Positions 18,210 to 27,136 of a DNA stretch of 64,000 nucleotides are shown here, one piece after another. Source of the stretch: Cytobacillus firmus DS1 (lineage in GTDB: Bacteria; Bacillota; Bacilli; Bacillales; Cytobacillaceae); the NCBI RefSeq assembly GCF_000565285.1, contig NZ_APVL01000008.1, positions 1 to 64,000 on the forward strand. Direction: 5' to 3'. The position numbers were made by a program, and so were the translations under genes. The stretch's first letter is position 1. Every line of letters starts with the position of its first letter. The notes under the pieces were generated by a model. That model was not told where the DNA came from. It worked only from the letters and a program-made list of their open reading frames with translations, and searched no databases.

Positions 18210-18244
18210 ATTCTGACAGATAGATTTACTCTATCTGTCAGAAT
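18210..18244 (+). other. Perfect 15-bp stem-loop in nrdJ leader
   Basis: ATTCTGACAGATAGA and its exact complement flank the loop TTTAC, 35 nt before nrdJ. There is no T run, so it is not a simple terminator. It could be a protein operator or a stabilising 5' mRNA structure. Confidence 0.75.
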
Positions 18245-18279
18245 CCACTTCCATAATTGATTTAGAAGGAGTTGTAACA

Positions 18280-20841
18280 ATGTCTGTTGCTCTAGGACAA
18301 AAAATGAAATTGAACATTGAACGTTTAAACAAGGACATCCGTCTCTTTCCTCAGGTTCACCCTGTAACCTCAGATATGAAAATGACCCACAAAGGTGTTT
18401 CCCGCTTGGTTATGCTAGATCGCTATACCTTCAAAGACACCGAGAAAGTGACACTCACAAACGGTGACTTCGTTGTTCTCACCATCAAGGAAGATCCGAA
18501 ATTTCCTGCACGCGGCTTAGGATATATCCTCGATATTGACTGGGAAAACAAGACAGCAAAGGTTTTAGTAGAGGAAGATTACAGAGGAGTGCTGGATGAT
18601 CCGGAAGAATCGAGAACAGGCATTATTACAAAGTCTCTTGATGTAATCGAGAAGCCTTTGGAAATTTACTATGAGCAAATCGCCAAGCGTAACGCAACAG
18701 GCCTTGCATCGGTTGAGAAGACCGAAGAAAAGAAAAAAGAGTGGTTTGAAAAATTCTATCAGGAATTGAAAAACCTGAATTTCATTCCGGCTGGCCGGGT
18801 GCTGTATGGAGCAGGTGCTGACACAGATGTTACGTATTTCAACTGCTATGTAATGCCTTTCGTGCAGGATTCCCGTGAAGGAATTTCCGAGCACCGCAAG
18901 CAGGTAATGGAAATTATGAGCCGCGGCGGCGGAGTAGGGACAAACGGTTCAACTCTGAGACCGCGCAATACACTGGCTAAAGGGGTAAACGGAAAATCTT
19001 CCGGTTCGGTTTCATGGCTGGATGATATTGCGAAGCTTACACACCTGGTGGAGCAGGGTGGATCCCGCAGAGGTGCTCAGATGATTATGCTATCCGATTG
19101 GCATCCGGACATTATCGAATTCATCATCTCGAAAATGCAAAACCCGAGAATTTTACGCTTCCTTCTTGAAAATACAAATGATGAAACGATAAAAAAATAT
19201 GCTAAAGAAAAATTAAAATTTACTCCATTTAATGAACAGGAAATTGCCATGTACCAGGGCATTATTAATTACAAAACTATTCCAGGCCATGGCGGCTTCA
19301 GTGAAAAAATCATAAATGATGCTGAGGAGAAGCTGGCGGCTGGCGGTACTTATAGTGTTCATAACTCTGAGTTCCTTACAGGAGCAAACATTTCAGTCTG
19401 CCTCACGAAAGAATTTATGGATGCGGTTGAAAATGATGCAGAATATGAGCTGCGTTTTCCGGATGTTGAATCCTATGATCCCGCAACGATGAAAATATAC
19501 AACGAAGAATGGCATAAAGTCGGTGATGTCAGAGAGTGGGGAAAACAGGGATATAAAGTCCGTGTTTACCGCAAAATCAAAGCGAAAGAACTTTGGAACC
19601 TGATCAATATCTGTGCAACATACTCGGCAGAACCAGGCATTTTCTTTATTGATAACGCCAACGACATGACGAATGCACAGGCATATGGACAAAAGGTTGT
19701 AGCAACCAACCCATGTGGGGAACAGCCTCTCGCGCCATATTCTGTCTGCAACCTTGCAGCAGTGAACCTTGCAGAAATGGCGGATAAGGAAAACAAAACA
19801 GTAAACTTTGAAAAACTAAAGCGTACAGTCGAAGTGGGTGTGCGTATGCAGGATAATGTGATAGATGCAACGCCATACTTCCTTGAAGAGAACAAAAAGC
19901 AGGCATTAGGCGAGCGCCGTGTTGGTCTTGGCGTTATGGGGCTTCATGATCTGCTGATCTATTGTGAAACAGAATATGGCTCTGAAGAAGGCAACGTGCT
20001 GATTGATAAAGTCTTTGAAACCATTGCTGCATCAGCATACAAAGCTTCTGTAAAGCTTGCGGAGGAAAAAGGAAGCTTCCCGTTCTTAACAGGTGACAAT
20101 CCTGAAGAAACGAATCGTCTGCGCAAAGCTTTTACCGAAACAGGCTTCATGAAGAAAATGCCTGAGGATATCCGAGCTTCTATTTTAGAAAGCGGAATCC
20201 GCAATTCACATCTTCTAACCGTTGCTCCTACTGGATCCACAGGGACCATGGTTGGAGTTTCTACAGGCCTGGAACCATATTTCTCCTTCTCATACTTCAG
20301 AAGCGGCCGCTTAGGCAAGTTCATTGAAGTGAAGGCAGATATTGTTCAGGAATATTTAGACCGCAATCCGGGTGCAGATCCTGATAATCTGCCTGAATGG
20401 TTTATCGCAGCGATGGATCTTGCTCCAGAAGCGCACGCAGATGTCCAATGTGTGATTCAGCGCTGGATCGACAGCTCGATCAGTAAAACTGTCAACGCAC
20501 CGAAAGGCTATAGTGTTGAACAGGTTGAAAAGGTGTATGAACGCTTATACCGCGGAGGAGCAAAGGGCGGAACAGTATATGTTGACGGATCACGCGATTC
20601 TCAGGTATTGACGCTGAAAGCTGAAGAGAACAGCTTTGATGGTGCTGATACAGTCAAAAAAGAAAAATCAAAGCAGCATGTAGTGCTGGTTGATACAATC
20701 AGCGATCTGCGTTCCACCGATGTAACAATCGGTTCAGAAGTAGGCAATACTTGTCCGGTATGCCGCAAAGGAAAAGTCAAAGAAATCGGCGGCTGCAATA
20801 CTTGCACAAACTGTAATGCACAGCTGAAATGCGGTTTATAA
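18280..20841 (+). CDS. nrdJ: Adenosylcobalamin-dependent ribonucleotide reductase (class II)
   Basis: An 853-residue class II ribonucleotide reductase. It makes deoxyribonucleotides using an adenosylcobalamin radical and works with or without oxygen. It shows NFIPAGRVLYGAG, the active-site NPCGEQPLAPYSVCN loop, the APTGSTG motif, and a C-terminal cysteine cluster (CPVCRKGK...CNTCTNC) likely used for re-reduction or zinc. Candidate NrdR operators precede it. B. subtilis uses class I NrdEF, and I recognise no nrdJ in it. A strong terminator follows, so it is likely monocistronic. Confidence 0.94.
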   Translation: MSVALGQKMKLNIERLNKDIRLFPQVHPVTSDMKMTHKGVSRLVMLDRYTFKDTEKVTLTNGDFVVLTIKEDPKFPARGLGYILDIDWENKTAKVLVEEDYRGVLDDPEESRTGIITKSLDVIEKPLEIYYEQIAKRNATGLASVEKTEEKKKEWFEKFYQELKNLNFIPAGRVLYGAGADTDVTYFNCYVMPFVQDSREGISEHRKQVMEIMSRGGGVGTNGSTLRPRNTLAKGVNGKSSGSVSWLDDIAKLTHLVEQGGSRRGAQMIMLSDWHPDIIEFIISKMQNPRILRFLLENTNDETIKKYAKEKLKFTPFNEQEIAMYQGIINYKTIPGHGGFSEKIINDAEEKLAAGGTYSVHNSEFLTGANISVCLTKEFMDAVENDAEYELRFPDVESYDPATMKIYNEEWHKVGDVREWGKQGYKVRVYRKIKAKELWNLINICATYSAEPGIFFIDNANDMTNAQAYGQKVVATNPCGEQPLAPYSVCNLAAVNLAEMADKENKTVNFEKLKRTVEVGVRMQDNVIDATPYFLEENKKQALGERRVGLGVMGLHDLLIYCETEYGSEEGNVLIDKVFETIAASAYKASVKLAEEKGSFPFLTGDNPEETNRLRKAFTETGFMKKMPEDIRASILESGIRNSHLLTVAPTGSTGTMVGVSTGLEPYFSFSYFRSGRLGKFIEVKADIVQEYLDRNPGADPDNLPEWFIAAMDLAPEAHADVQCVIQRWIDSSISKTVNAPKGYSVEQVEKVYERLYRGGAKGGTVYVDGSRDSQVLTLKAEENSFDGADTVKKEKSKQHVVLVDTISDLRSTDVTIGSEVGNTCPVCRKGKVKEIGGCNTCTNCNAQLKCGL

Positions 20842-20861
20842 AAATAAATGAAACGAATGAG

Positions 20862-20896
20862 AGAAGATGGAAATAATTGTTCCATCTTCTTTTTTT
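20862..20896 (+). terminator. Terminator after nrdJ
   Basis: AGAAGATGGAA and TTCCATCTTCT enclose a 7-nt loop and run into TTTTTT. Confidence 0.88.
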
Positions 20897-20915
20897 GCTG
20901 TTGGATTATTTGGCT

Positions 20916-20922
20916 CATACTA
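20916..20922 (+). promoter_or_regulatory. Candidate sigma-G -10 element of splB
   Basis: CATACTA matches the sigma-G -10 consensus CATNNTA and lies 64 bp before splB, a gene under sigma-G in B. subtilis. I could not find a good -35 element at the right distance, so this is tentative. Confidence 0.3.
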
Positions 20923-20985
20923 CAGTCATAGGGTTCAGCCGAGATTATATGCTGACAGAAAAATTGACAAAGAGAGGTTAATCCA

Positions 20986-22011
20986 ATGAAGCCATTTATC
21001 CCTCAGCTAGTTTATATAGAGCCTCAAGCTCTTGAGTATCCATTAGGAAGAGAACTAAAGGAAAAATTTGAAAAAATGAATATAGAAATCAGGGAAACAA
21101 CTTCACATAATCAGGTGAGGAATATTCCTGGCGATAACGAATTGCAGAAATACCGCAATGCTAAATCCACTTTAGTGGTAGGGATCAGACGTACTCTGAA
21201 ATTTGATACATCCAAGCCCTCGGCAGAATACGCCATCCCCCTTGCTACTGGCTGCATGGGTCACTGTCATTATTGCTATTTGCAAACCACCCTTGGCAGC
21301 AAGCCGTATATTCGGACTTATGTAAACCTTGAAGAAATCTTTGATCAGGCATCAAAGTATATGGAAGAGCGCAGCCCAGAGCTGACACGCTTTGAAGCCG
21401 CTTGTACATCCGATATAGTAGGGATTGATCATCTGACCCATTCACTGAAAAAAACGATTGAATTTATCGGTCAGACTGAGTACGGCCAGCTTCGGTTTGT
21501 CACCAAGTACCATCATGTCGACCATTTGCTGGATGCGAAACATAATGGGAAAACACGTTTCCGATTTAGTGTTAATTCCCGCTATGTAATAAAAAACTTT
21601 GAGCCGGGTACTTCCTCTTTTGATGACCGGCTTGAAGCTGCCCGCAAAGTAGCCAATGCCGGCTATCCGCTTGGCTTTATCGTAGCACCCATTTATATGC
21701 ATGATGATTGGCGTGAAGGCTACCATGAACTTTTTCAAAGGTTAAGCAGTTCTCTCGATGGCATCAATCTGAATGGATTAACTTTTGAATTAATCCAGCA
21801 CCGATTTACGAAACCGGCCAAAAAAGTAATTGAAAAGCGCTACCCAAAAACCAAGCTTGAAATGGATGAAGAAAAGCGAAAATATAAGTGGGGAAGATAT
21901 GGTATAGGCAAGTATGTATATCCAACAGATGAAGCAAAAGATCTGGAACATACAATCAGGGAGTATATTCACTCCTATTTTCCCGAAGCAGAAGTGCAAT
22001 ATTTTACTTAA
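20986..22011 (+). CDS. splB: Spore photoproduct lyase
   Basis: A 341-residue radical SAM enzyme that reverses the thymine dimer 'spore photoproduct' during germination. The iron-sulfur motif C90-x3-C94-x2-C97 (GCMGHCHYC) is present, and C140 (FEAACTSD) matches the hydrogen-donor cysteine of characterised lyases. The RRTLKFDTSKPSAEYAIP block is typical. No splA regulator gene precedes it, unlike the B. subtilis splAB operon. An AGAGAGGTTA ribosome binding site precedes the ATG. Confidence 0.93.
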   Translation: MKPFIPQLVYIEPQALEYPLGRELKEKFEKMNIEIRETTSHNQVRNIPGDNELQKYRNAKSTLVVGIRRTLKFDTSKPSAEYAIPLATGCMGHCHYCYLQTTLGSKPYIRTYVNLEEIFDQASKYMEERSPELTRFEAACTSDIVGIDHLTHSLKKTIEFIGQTEYGQLRFVTKYHHVDHLLDAKHNGKTRFRFSVNSRYVIKNFEPGTSSFDDRLEAARKVANAGYPLGFIVAPIYMHDDWREGYHELFQRLSSSLDGINLNGLTFELIQHRFTKPAKKVIEKRYPKTKLEMDEEKRKYKWGRYGIGKYVYPTDEAKDLEHTIREYIHSYFPEAEVQYFT

Positions 22012-22116
22012 TTATGAAATTTTGCTTGTCAGCCGTACTATTTTAAAAAGCTCCTGATTAAAGATGTATAAGTAAAGGTTCCTCTATGAGCAAGTACATC
22101 GACAGGAGTGGCTTAC

Positions 22117-23001
22117 ATGTATATAGATGGTGTTTTTTCAGGAGGAGGCATCAAAGGATTTGCCTTAATCGGCGCATATGAAGCAGTTCATAAAAGGGGA
22201 TTCCGCTTCAAACGGGTTGCTGGTACAAGTGCAGGATCCATTGTGGCTGCGTTAATAGCTGCTAATTATACAAGTGAGGAAATATATCGGCTCGTCGATG
22301 ACTTTGAAGTCAAAAAGCTTCTTGATGAAAGAAAAACATTCATCCCCTTTGCAGTCGGAAAATGGCTTAATCTGTATTGGCGTTTGGGATTATATAAAGG
22401 ATCTGAGCTGGAAAGCTGGATGGCTCAGAAATTGGGCGACAGGGGGATCAGAACATTTTCAGATCTGCCGCCTCAATCCCTGAGAGTCATAGCGTCAGAC
22501 CTGACAAACGGAAGACTGGTTGTACTGCCGGATGATCTTGTGCATTATGGCATTGATCCAGCTTCATTTCCGGTAGCAAAAGCTATCAGGATGAGCTGCA
22601 GCCTCCCGTATTTTTTTGAGCCGGTCAAGCTGAATGGCTACAGCAGTACAAGTGTAATCGTGGATGGCGGGGTTTTAAGCAATTTCCCGATGTGGCTTTT
22701 TGATAAGGAAAATGTGAAAAAGACCAGGCCTGTGCTCGGGATAAAGTTAAGTCATAATTTAAGCGAACGGCCCCCGAACAAAATCGACAACGCCATACAA
22801 ATGTATGCGGCGCTTTTTGAAACGATGAAGGACGCGCATGATGCAAGATACATTTCGAGAAAACATGCACAAAATATTATTTTCATTCCAACCGATGGTG
22901 TACTGACTGCGGAATTTAATATAACCGAACAGAAGAAAAAAGAACTTCTGGAGCACGGAAGGCAATGTGCGGAGCAGTTTTTCACATCATGGAGCTACTA
23001 A
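22117..23001 (+). CDS. yqhO: Patatin-like phospholipase (YqhO family)
   Basis: A 294-residue patatin-family acyl hydrolase. The oxyanion motif GGGIKG lies near residue 9, the nucleophile serine is in GTSAGS (near 37-42), and the catalytic aspartate is in VDGGVLSNFP. It likely hydrolyses lipid acyl chains; the substrate is unknown. A GTG at 22108 overlaps the AGGAG ribosome binding site, so I chose the ATG at 22117. It is convergent with yqhP. Confidence 0.88.
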   Translation: MYIDGVFSGGGIKGFALIGAYEAVHKRGFRFKRVAGTSAGSIVAALIAANYTSEEIYRLVDDFEVKKLLDERKTFIPFAVGKWLNLYWRLGLYKGSELESWMAQKLGDRGIRTFSDLPPQSLRVIASDLTNGRLVVLPDDLVHYGIDPASFPVAKAIRMSCSLPYFFEPVKLNGYSSTSVIVDGGVLSNFPMWLFDKENVKKTRPVLGIKLSHNLSERPPNKIDNAIQMYAALFETMKDAHDARYISRKHAQNIIFIPTDGVLTAEFNITEQKKKELLEHGRQCAEQFFTSWSY

Positions 23002-23045
23002 TTGGAAAGTTCAGGAGCTTCAAGTCAAACAATATATAAACATAA

Positions 23046-23084
23046 AAAAAATCGAGCCCGAATTAAAGGGAAGCTCGATTTTTC
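23046..23084. terminator. Bidirectional terminator between yqhO and yqhP
   Basis: AAAATCGAGC and GCTCGATTTT form a stem around a 16-nt loop with A and T runs on either side. The yqhP stop codon lies inside the loop. Confidence 0.75.
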
Positions 23085-23449
23085 TTTTTGCCTTTTTTGC
23101 CTTCTATGACTGTCAAATGCGGAGAAGCCTTTTTCTTGGACTTCTTAATGGAAGTAATGGAACCAACAGATCCCTTTCTTCCGTTGGCAGTGCCAGATTC
23201 TTTATTAGTAAAGCGTCTTTTTGATTTTTTGGCTGCCTTTATAAAAGCTCGCTGCTCTCGCTTTGAGGGATTAGATCTGTTAAAGCGCTGAAAAAGAAAG
23301 TATACAACAGCTCCAATGATGACAATGACAGCTATTCTCTGCAAAAAACCGGCAGGATTTGAGATCAGGCTGACGGCAACTCCGATAACAGCTAGAATTA
23401 TAAGACCGGAGACAATATAAAATGTAAATGGTTTTTTCAAGAAAGCCAC
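23063..23449 (-). CDS. yqhP: YqhP, SA1362-family membrane protein
   Basis: A 128-residue protein with two N-terminal membrane helices (about 10-30 and 38-53) and a long, very basic, disordered C-terminus rich in lysine, arginine and serine. This matches the SA1362/YqhP family, function unknown. The basic tail may contact nucleic acid or phospholipid head groups; that is inference. A GGAGG ribosome binding site precedes the ATG. Confidence 0.78.
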   Translation of the reverse strand: MAFLKKPFTFYIVSGLIILAVIGVAVSLISNPAGFLQRIAVIVIIGAVVYFLFQRFNRSNPSKREQRAFIKAAKKSKRRFTNKESGTANGRKGSVGSITSIKKSKKKASPHLTVIEGKKGKKKNRASL

Positions 23450-23820
23450 CTCCCTAAAAGCATGATGAGCAATTTTATAAGCTTTTAAACTCTATAAGCT
23501 AAAGTTTATCGAAATAATTAATGAAAGTTGTCTTCATTTTTTTATTTTCCTATTTCTTTACAATTTAAACAGAAGAACATTAACTTTTAATAAGTTTTAG
23601 TAAGGTTTTCCAAGATATCGCGAATATTGCTTATACATAAATTTATGCTGTGCACCCCTGTCCCGGAACTCACATAACGGGAAATAAGCACAAAATTAAA
23701 GAGCATTATCTTTAATTATTTTATTCGACTTAAAATCTCATAAAACCTCTATATAACAGGAAAATATATAAAAAATATGAACGGTTTTTGCGGCTGGAAT
23801 TATTCCGGCATCTTTTATCG
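23450..23820. other. AT-rich intergenic stretch upstream of structured element
   Basis: I see no gene of credible length or ribosome binding site here. In B. subtilis the gene yqhQ (DUF1385) lies between yqhP and yqhR, and nothing resembling it remains in this window. The stretch is AT-rich with short stop-filled frames. Confidence 0.5.
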
Positions 23821-23961
23821 CAGTCTAACGGGCAGTAAGACCCCACTTCAATACTCAGAGGTTTCGAGGAGGATAGTGAGGGTCAAACTGCCCGTAAAGG
23901 CCCGATTGGTTCAACTAACAATCAGCGGGGGATAAGACCCACCACTGATTGAAGTTTCACT
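23821..23961 (+). ncRNA. Structured non-coding element (candidate RNA or palindromic repeat)
   Basis: Two large nested stems are visible. In the first, ACGGGCAGT (23828-23836) pairs with ACTGCCCGT (23887-23895), and inside it GACCCCACT (23839-23847) pairs with AGTGAGGGTC (23875-23884). In the second, CAATCAG (23929-23935) pairs with CTGATTG (23945-23951) around a GGGG/ACCC inner stem. No reading frame crosses it. It may be a transcribed RNA, part of the yqhR leader, or a dispersed palindromic repeat. Its family is not one I can name. Confidence 0.6.
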
Positions 23962-24027
23962 TTATTTAAAATTGGATGCAATGGAATAATTGTGTGTGGA
24001 CATAATAGGAAAAGGAGGTGGCGCAAA

Positions 24028-24558
24028 GTGGCAGAAGAAAAAGAGCGCTTGGAACAGGATCAAAGGGAAAAACCAATGTCTTTTATGACAATGGTGGTCA
24101 TTACCGGACTGGTTGGAGGCATTCTCTGGAGCGGACTTGCCTATCTTGCTTATGTGTTTAATTTCACGGAAATTCGCCCTAATGTCATTCTCGAGCCCTG
24201 GACAATTGGAGCCTGGAAAGAGGGATGGCTTGGGACACTGATCTCCATTTTCCTGATAGGCGGAATATCTATTATAGCTGCCCTGATTTATTATGCTGCG
24301 CTGCGGAAATTTCAAAGTATTTTCGTGGGGGCTGGCTATGGAGTTGCCCTTTTTTTACTAGTGTTTTTTATACTCAATCCAATTTTCCCTGGAATCAGCC
24401 CCTTCTGGGATCTTGAGCGAAATACAATTATTACATCAATTTGTTTCTATATTTTATTTGGCGTATTCGTTGGGTATTCCATTTCATATGAAGCTCAAGA
24501 ACTCAGAGGAAAAACCGAAGATGAAAAAAAGGCACGCACAGATCGGGATTTAATTTAA
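24028..24558 (+). CDS. yqhR: YqhR-like membrane protein
   Basis: A 176-residue protein with a charged N-terminal tail and four predicted membrane helices (near 25-45, 72-92, 98-118 and 130-155), then a charged C-terminus. It matches YqhR of Bacilli, function unknown. The start is GTG with GGAGGTGG 8 nt upstream. It follows the structured element at 23821-23961. Confidence 0.8.
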   Translation: MAEEKERLEQDQREKPMSFMTMVVITGLVGGILWSGLAYLAYVFNFTEIRPNVILEPWTIGAWKEGWLGTLISIFLIGGISIIAALIYYAALRKFQSIFVGAGYGVALFLLVFFILNPIFPGISPFWDLERNTIITSICFYILFGVFVGYSISYEAQELRGKTEDEKKARTDRDLI

Positions 24559-24759
24559 TGGATTAGAGTCAGACTTCGTATTTTATTTTTGCGCGGGAAT
24601 AATGAAAAATAATGCGAAAAGCGCTATACATCAGAACTGTATGAAATTTTGCTTTATGATAGAATGTTCTTAATGGGCATTCTTTTTCCAGTTGTGTCAG
24701 AAGGATGTTAAGAAGAAGGAAAAGCCCGATAAGCAATTGTTTTATAAAGGGGGTTGAAT

Positions 24760-25206
24760 ATGGGGAAAATACTCCTGTTAAATGGGCCGAATTTAAACCT
24801 GCTCGGCATAAGGGAACCAGGTGTTTATGGAAAAGAAACACTGGGTCAGCTGGAGCAAAATATGAAAGCATTGGGTGCTTCATATGAGACAGAAGTAAAC
24901 TGTTTTCAATCAAATCACGAAGGTGAACTCATTGACAGGCTACACCTTGCCAATGAAGATGGCACACAGGGTATAATTTTCAATCCCGGAGCATTTACCC
25001 ATTATAGTTACGCAATAAGGGATGCTGTTGCAGGAATACAGGTTCCTGTGATCGAAGTACATATTTCAAATGTTCATGCCAGGGAAGAATTCAGGCATAT
25101 TTCTGTCATTGCACCTGCTGCACTGGGACAGATAGTCGGCCTTGGCTTTAAAGGGTATGAACTGGCATTTTATGCATTAATGGATTTTGTCAAGGGGAGA
25201 GGATAA
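24760..25206 (+). CDS. aroQ: 3-dehydroquinate dehydratase, type II
   Basis: A 148-residue type II dehydroquinase of the shikimate pathway. It shows LLNGPNLNLLGIREP with the catalytic region near residue 10-24, FQSNHEGELID, NPGAFTHYS and the EVHISNVHAREEFRH block carrying the catalytic histidine. GGGGG precedes the ATG at 24760. It is 1 nt from the next gene and shares a pathway with aroK at 8880. Confidence 0.94.
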   Translation: MGKILLLNGPNLNLLGIREPGVYGKETLGQLEQNMKALGASYETEVNCFQSNHEGELIDRLHLANEDGTQGIIFNPGAFTHYSYAIRDAVAGIQVPVIEVHISNVHAREEFRHISVIAPAALGQIVGLGFKGYELAFYALMDFVKGRG

Positions 25207-25207
25207 T

Positions 25208-26269
25208 ATGGAGAAAATACAAAAATTACGTACACGCTTTACAGAGTCAGGGATTGATGGGATGCTAATTACCAGCAATTACAATCGCCGTTATATGACT
25301 GGTTTTACCGGTTCATCGGGCGTGGTTCTAATCAGTGCGGATAAAGCACTCTTTATAACCGATTTCCGCTACACTGAACAGGCTGCCAAACAATGTGAAG
25401 GGTATGAAATTGTAAAGCATACTGGTGCAATTCCGGAAGAAGTCGCCAAACAGGCAGAACAGCTTGGGATCAAAAAGCTTGGTTTTGAAGAGAATCATGT
25501 AACCTTTTCATCCTATAAAGCCTATGAAAAAGCTGTTAACGCCGAGCTTGTCCCTGTTTCTGACACTATTGAAAAGTTACGCTTGATAAAGGACGAATCA
25601 GAGATTAAGATAATAAAGGTGGCGGCAGACATTGCAGATGCTGCGTTTAAACATATTCTAGATGTCATTCGGCCAGGCATTACGGAACTGGAAGTTTCGA
25701 ATGAATTAGAATTCTTTATGAGAAAAGCGGGTGCAGATTCATCATCGTTTGACATTATCGTAGCATCCGGGTACCGTTCTGCTCTTCCGCATGGTGTTGC
25801 CAGTGATAAGGTTATTGAAAAAGGCGATTTTGTCACTCTGGACTTCGGCGCTTATTATAAGGGGTATGTTTCAGATATTACCCGGACAGTTGCTGTTGGG
25901 GAACCGGAAGATAAGCTGAAAGAAATCTATACAATTGTGCAGGAAGCCCAGGAGCGGGGAATGGAAGGCATCAAACCTGGAATGAGCGGCAAAGAAGCAG
26001 ATGCCTTAACTCGTGATTATATTGCCGGTAAAGGCTATGGCGAATATTTTGGCCATTCTACCGGACACGGGATCGGCCTTGAAGTGCATGAAGGTCCTGC
26101 ATTGTCATTTAAGTCTGATGTTATCCTTGAACCCGGAATGATTGTAACGGTGGAGCCGGGCATTTACATACCGGGCCTTGGCGGTGTCCGCATTGAGGAT
26201 GATACAGTCATAACAAACGATCATAATGAAACGCTTACTCATTCTACTAAAGAATTGATTATTCTTTAA
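25208..26269 (+). CDS. yqhT: Xaa-Pro aminopeptidase-like M24 peptidase (YqhT)
   Basis: A 353-residue metallopeptidase of family M24. The N-terminal creatinase-like domain (about 1-125) is followed by the pita-bread catalytic domain. Metal ligands are visible in LDFGAYYKGYVSDITRT, GHSTGHGIGLEVHEGP, VEPGIYIPG and GGVRIEDD. It removes N-terminal residues before proline. It follows aroQ with 1 nt spacing and precedes efp, whose product handles polyproline stalls. Confidence 0.9.
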   Translation: MEKIQKLRTRFTESGIDGMLITSNYNRRYMTGFTGSSGVVLISADKALFITDFRYTEQAAKQCEGYEIVKHTGAIPEEVAKQAEQLGIKKLGFEENHVTFSSYKAYEKAVNAELVPVSDTIEKLRLIKDESEIKIIKVAADIADAAFKHILDVIRPGITELEVSNELEFFMRKAGADSSSFDIIVASGYRSALPHGVASDKVIEKGDFVTLDFGAYYKGYVSDITRTVAVGEPEDKLKEIYTIVQEAQERGMEGIKPGMSGKEADALTRDYIAGKGYGEYFGHSTGHGIGLEVHEGPALSFKSDVILEPGMIVTVEPGIYIPGLGGVRIEDDTVITNDHNETLTHSTKELIIL

Positions 26270-26294
26270 TTGTACACATTAGGAGGACAAACTT

Positions 26295-26852
26295 ATGATT
26301 TCAGTAAACGATTTTCGTACGGGATTGACGATTGAAGTTGATAACGGAATTTGGCGTGTAATGGATTTCCAGCATGTTAAACCAGGAAAAGGAGCGGCTT
26401 TTGTACGTTCCAAATTGCGCAACCTTCGCACAGGCGCGATTCAGGAAAAAACCTTCCGCGCAGGTGAAAAAGTAGGGAAAGCTCAGATCGACAACCGTAA
26501 AATGCAGTACCTTTATGCAAATGGAGATCAGCATGTTTTCATGGACAATGAGTCTTATGAGCAAATCGAGCTGCCTGCATCAGCAATTGAGTATGAATTA
26601 AAGTTTTTAAAAGAAAACATGGAAGTTGCTATTATGCTTTATCAGGGAGAGTCTCTTGGAATTGAGCTTCCTAACTCTGTTGAGCTTACAGTAACAGAAA
26701 CAGAACCAGGCATTAAAGGGGATACTGCATCCGGCGGAACAAAGCCTGCAACAGTTGAAACCGGCCTGATTGTGCAAGTTCCTTTCTTTGTTAACGAAGG
26801 GGATAAACTGATCATCAATACAACTGATGGCTCATACGTATCACGTGCATAG
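26295..26852 (+). CDS. efp: Translation elongation factor P
   Basis: A 185-residue EF-P, which enters the ribosomal E site and relieves stalls at consecutive prolines. It has the KOW-like N-domain with loop PGKGAAFVR (modifiable Lys near residue 32) and two OB domains ending in [23 protein letters not shown] lies before the ATG. A strong terminator ends the aroQ-yqhT-efp cluster. Confidence 0.96.
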   Translation: MISVNDFRTGLTIEVDNGIWRVMDFQHVKPGKGAAFVRSKLRNLRTGAIQEKTFRAGEKVGKAQIDNRKMQYLYANGDQHVFMDNESYEQIELPASAIEYELKFLKENMEVAIMLYQGESLGIELPNSVELTVTETEPGIKGDTASGGTKPATVETGLIVQVPFFVNEGDKLIINTTDGSYVSRA

Positions 26853-26856
26853 TTTA

Positions 26857-26888
26857 AAAAAAATCCCGAGAAATCGGGATTTTTTTTA
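26857..26888. terminator. Terminator between efp and the small minus-strand gene
   Basis: AAAAAATCCCGA, GAAA and TCGGGATTTTTT form a near-perfect stem-loop with a long T run. The A run on the other side lets it serve the convergent small gene as well. Confidence 0.88.
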
Positions 26889-27053
26889 TCCTTTATATTT
26901 CCTGCCTTCTGCGCCAGGGGATATGTCAGTGTCATTGCGATTATTATAATCTGGATCAGATGTGGGAGCAGTTCTGTTATCGCGGGTTCCACCCAGATAA
27001 GCCCTGTCGCCTTTTTTCTGGTTTTTTAAAAATTCATCTAAATTTTCATTCAT
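26886..27053 (-). CDS. Small hydrophilic protein (55 aa), unrecognised
   Basis: This frame starts MNENLDEFLKNQKKGDRAYL and ends with a charged Asp/Asn-rich tail (RKYKG). AAGAGG lies 7 nt before the ATG, and the stop runs into a terminator, so it has the layout of a real gene. I do not recognise it; the composition (small, hydrophilic, Asn/Asp/Gly-rich) resembles minor spore proteins, which is only a guess. Confidence 0.6.
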   Translation of the reverse strand: MNENLDEFLKNQKKGDRAYLGGTRDNRTAPTSDPDYNNRNDTDISPGAEGRKYKG

Positions 27054-27136
27054 CCAATAACCTCTTTTCTATAAAATTGCTCAGTGCCACCTTATTAGTA
27101 TTTGCTTCTTCACTGTGATTATAAGCCGAAGATTTC

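Noticed and set aside
17967..18279. Cobalamin riboswitch before nrdJ
   Set aside because: I looked because the enzyme needs B12, but the conserved B12-box and the expected long folded leader are missing; NrdR-like sites explain the region better.
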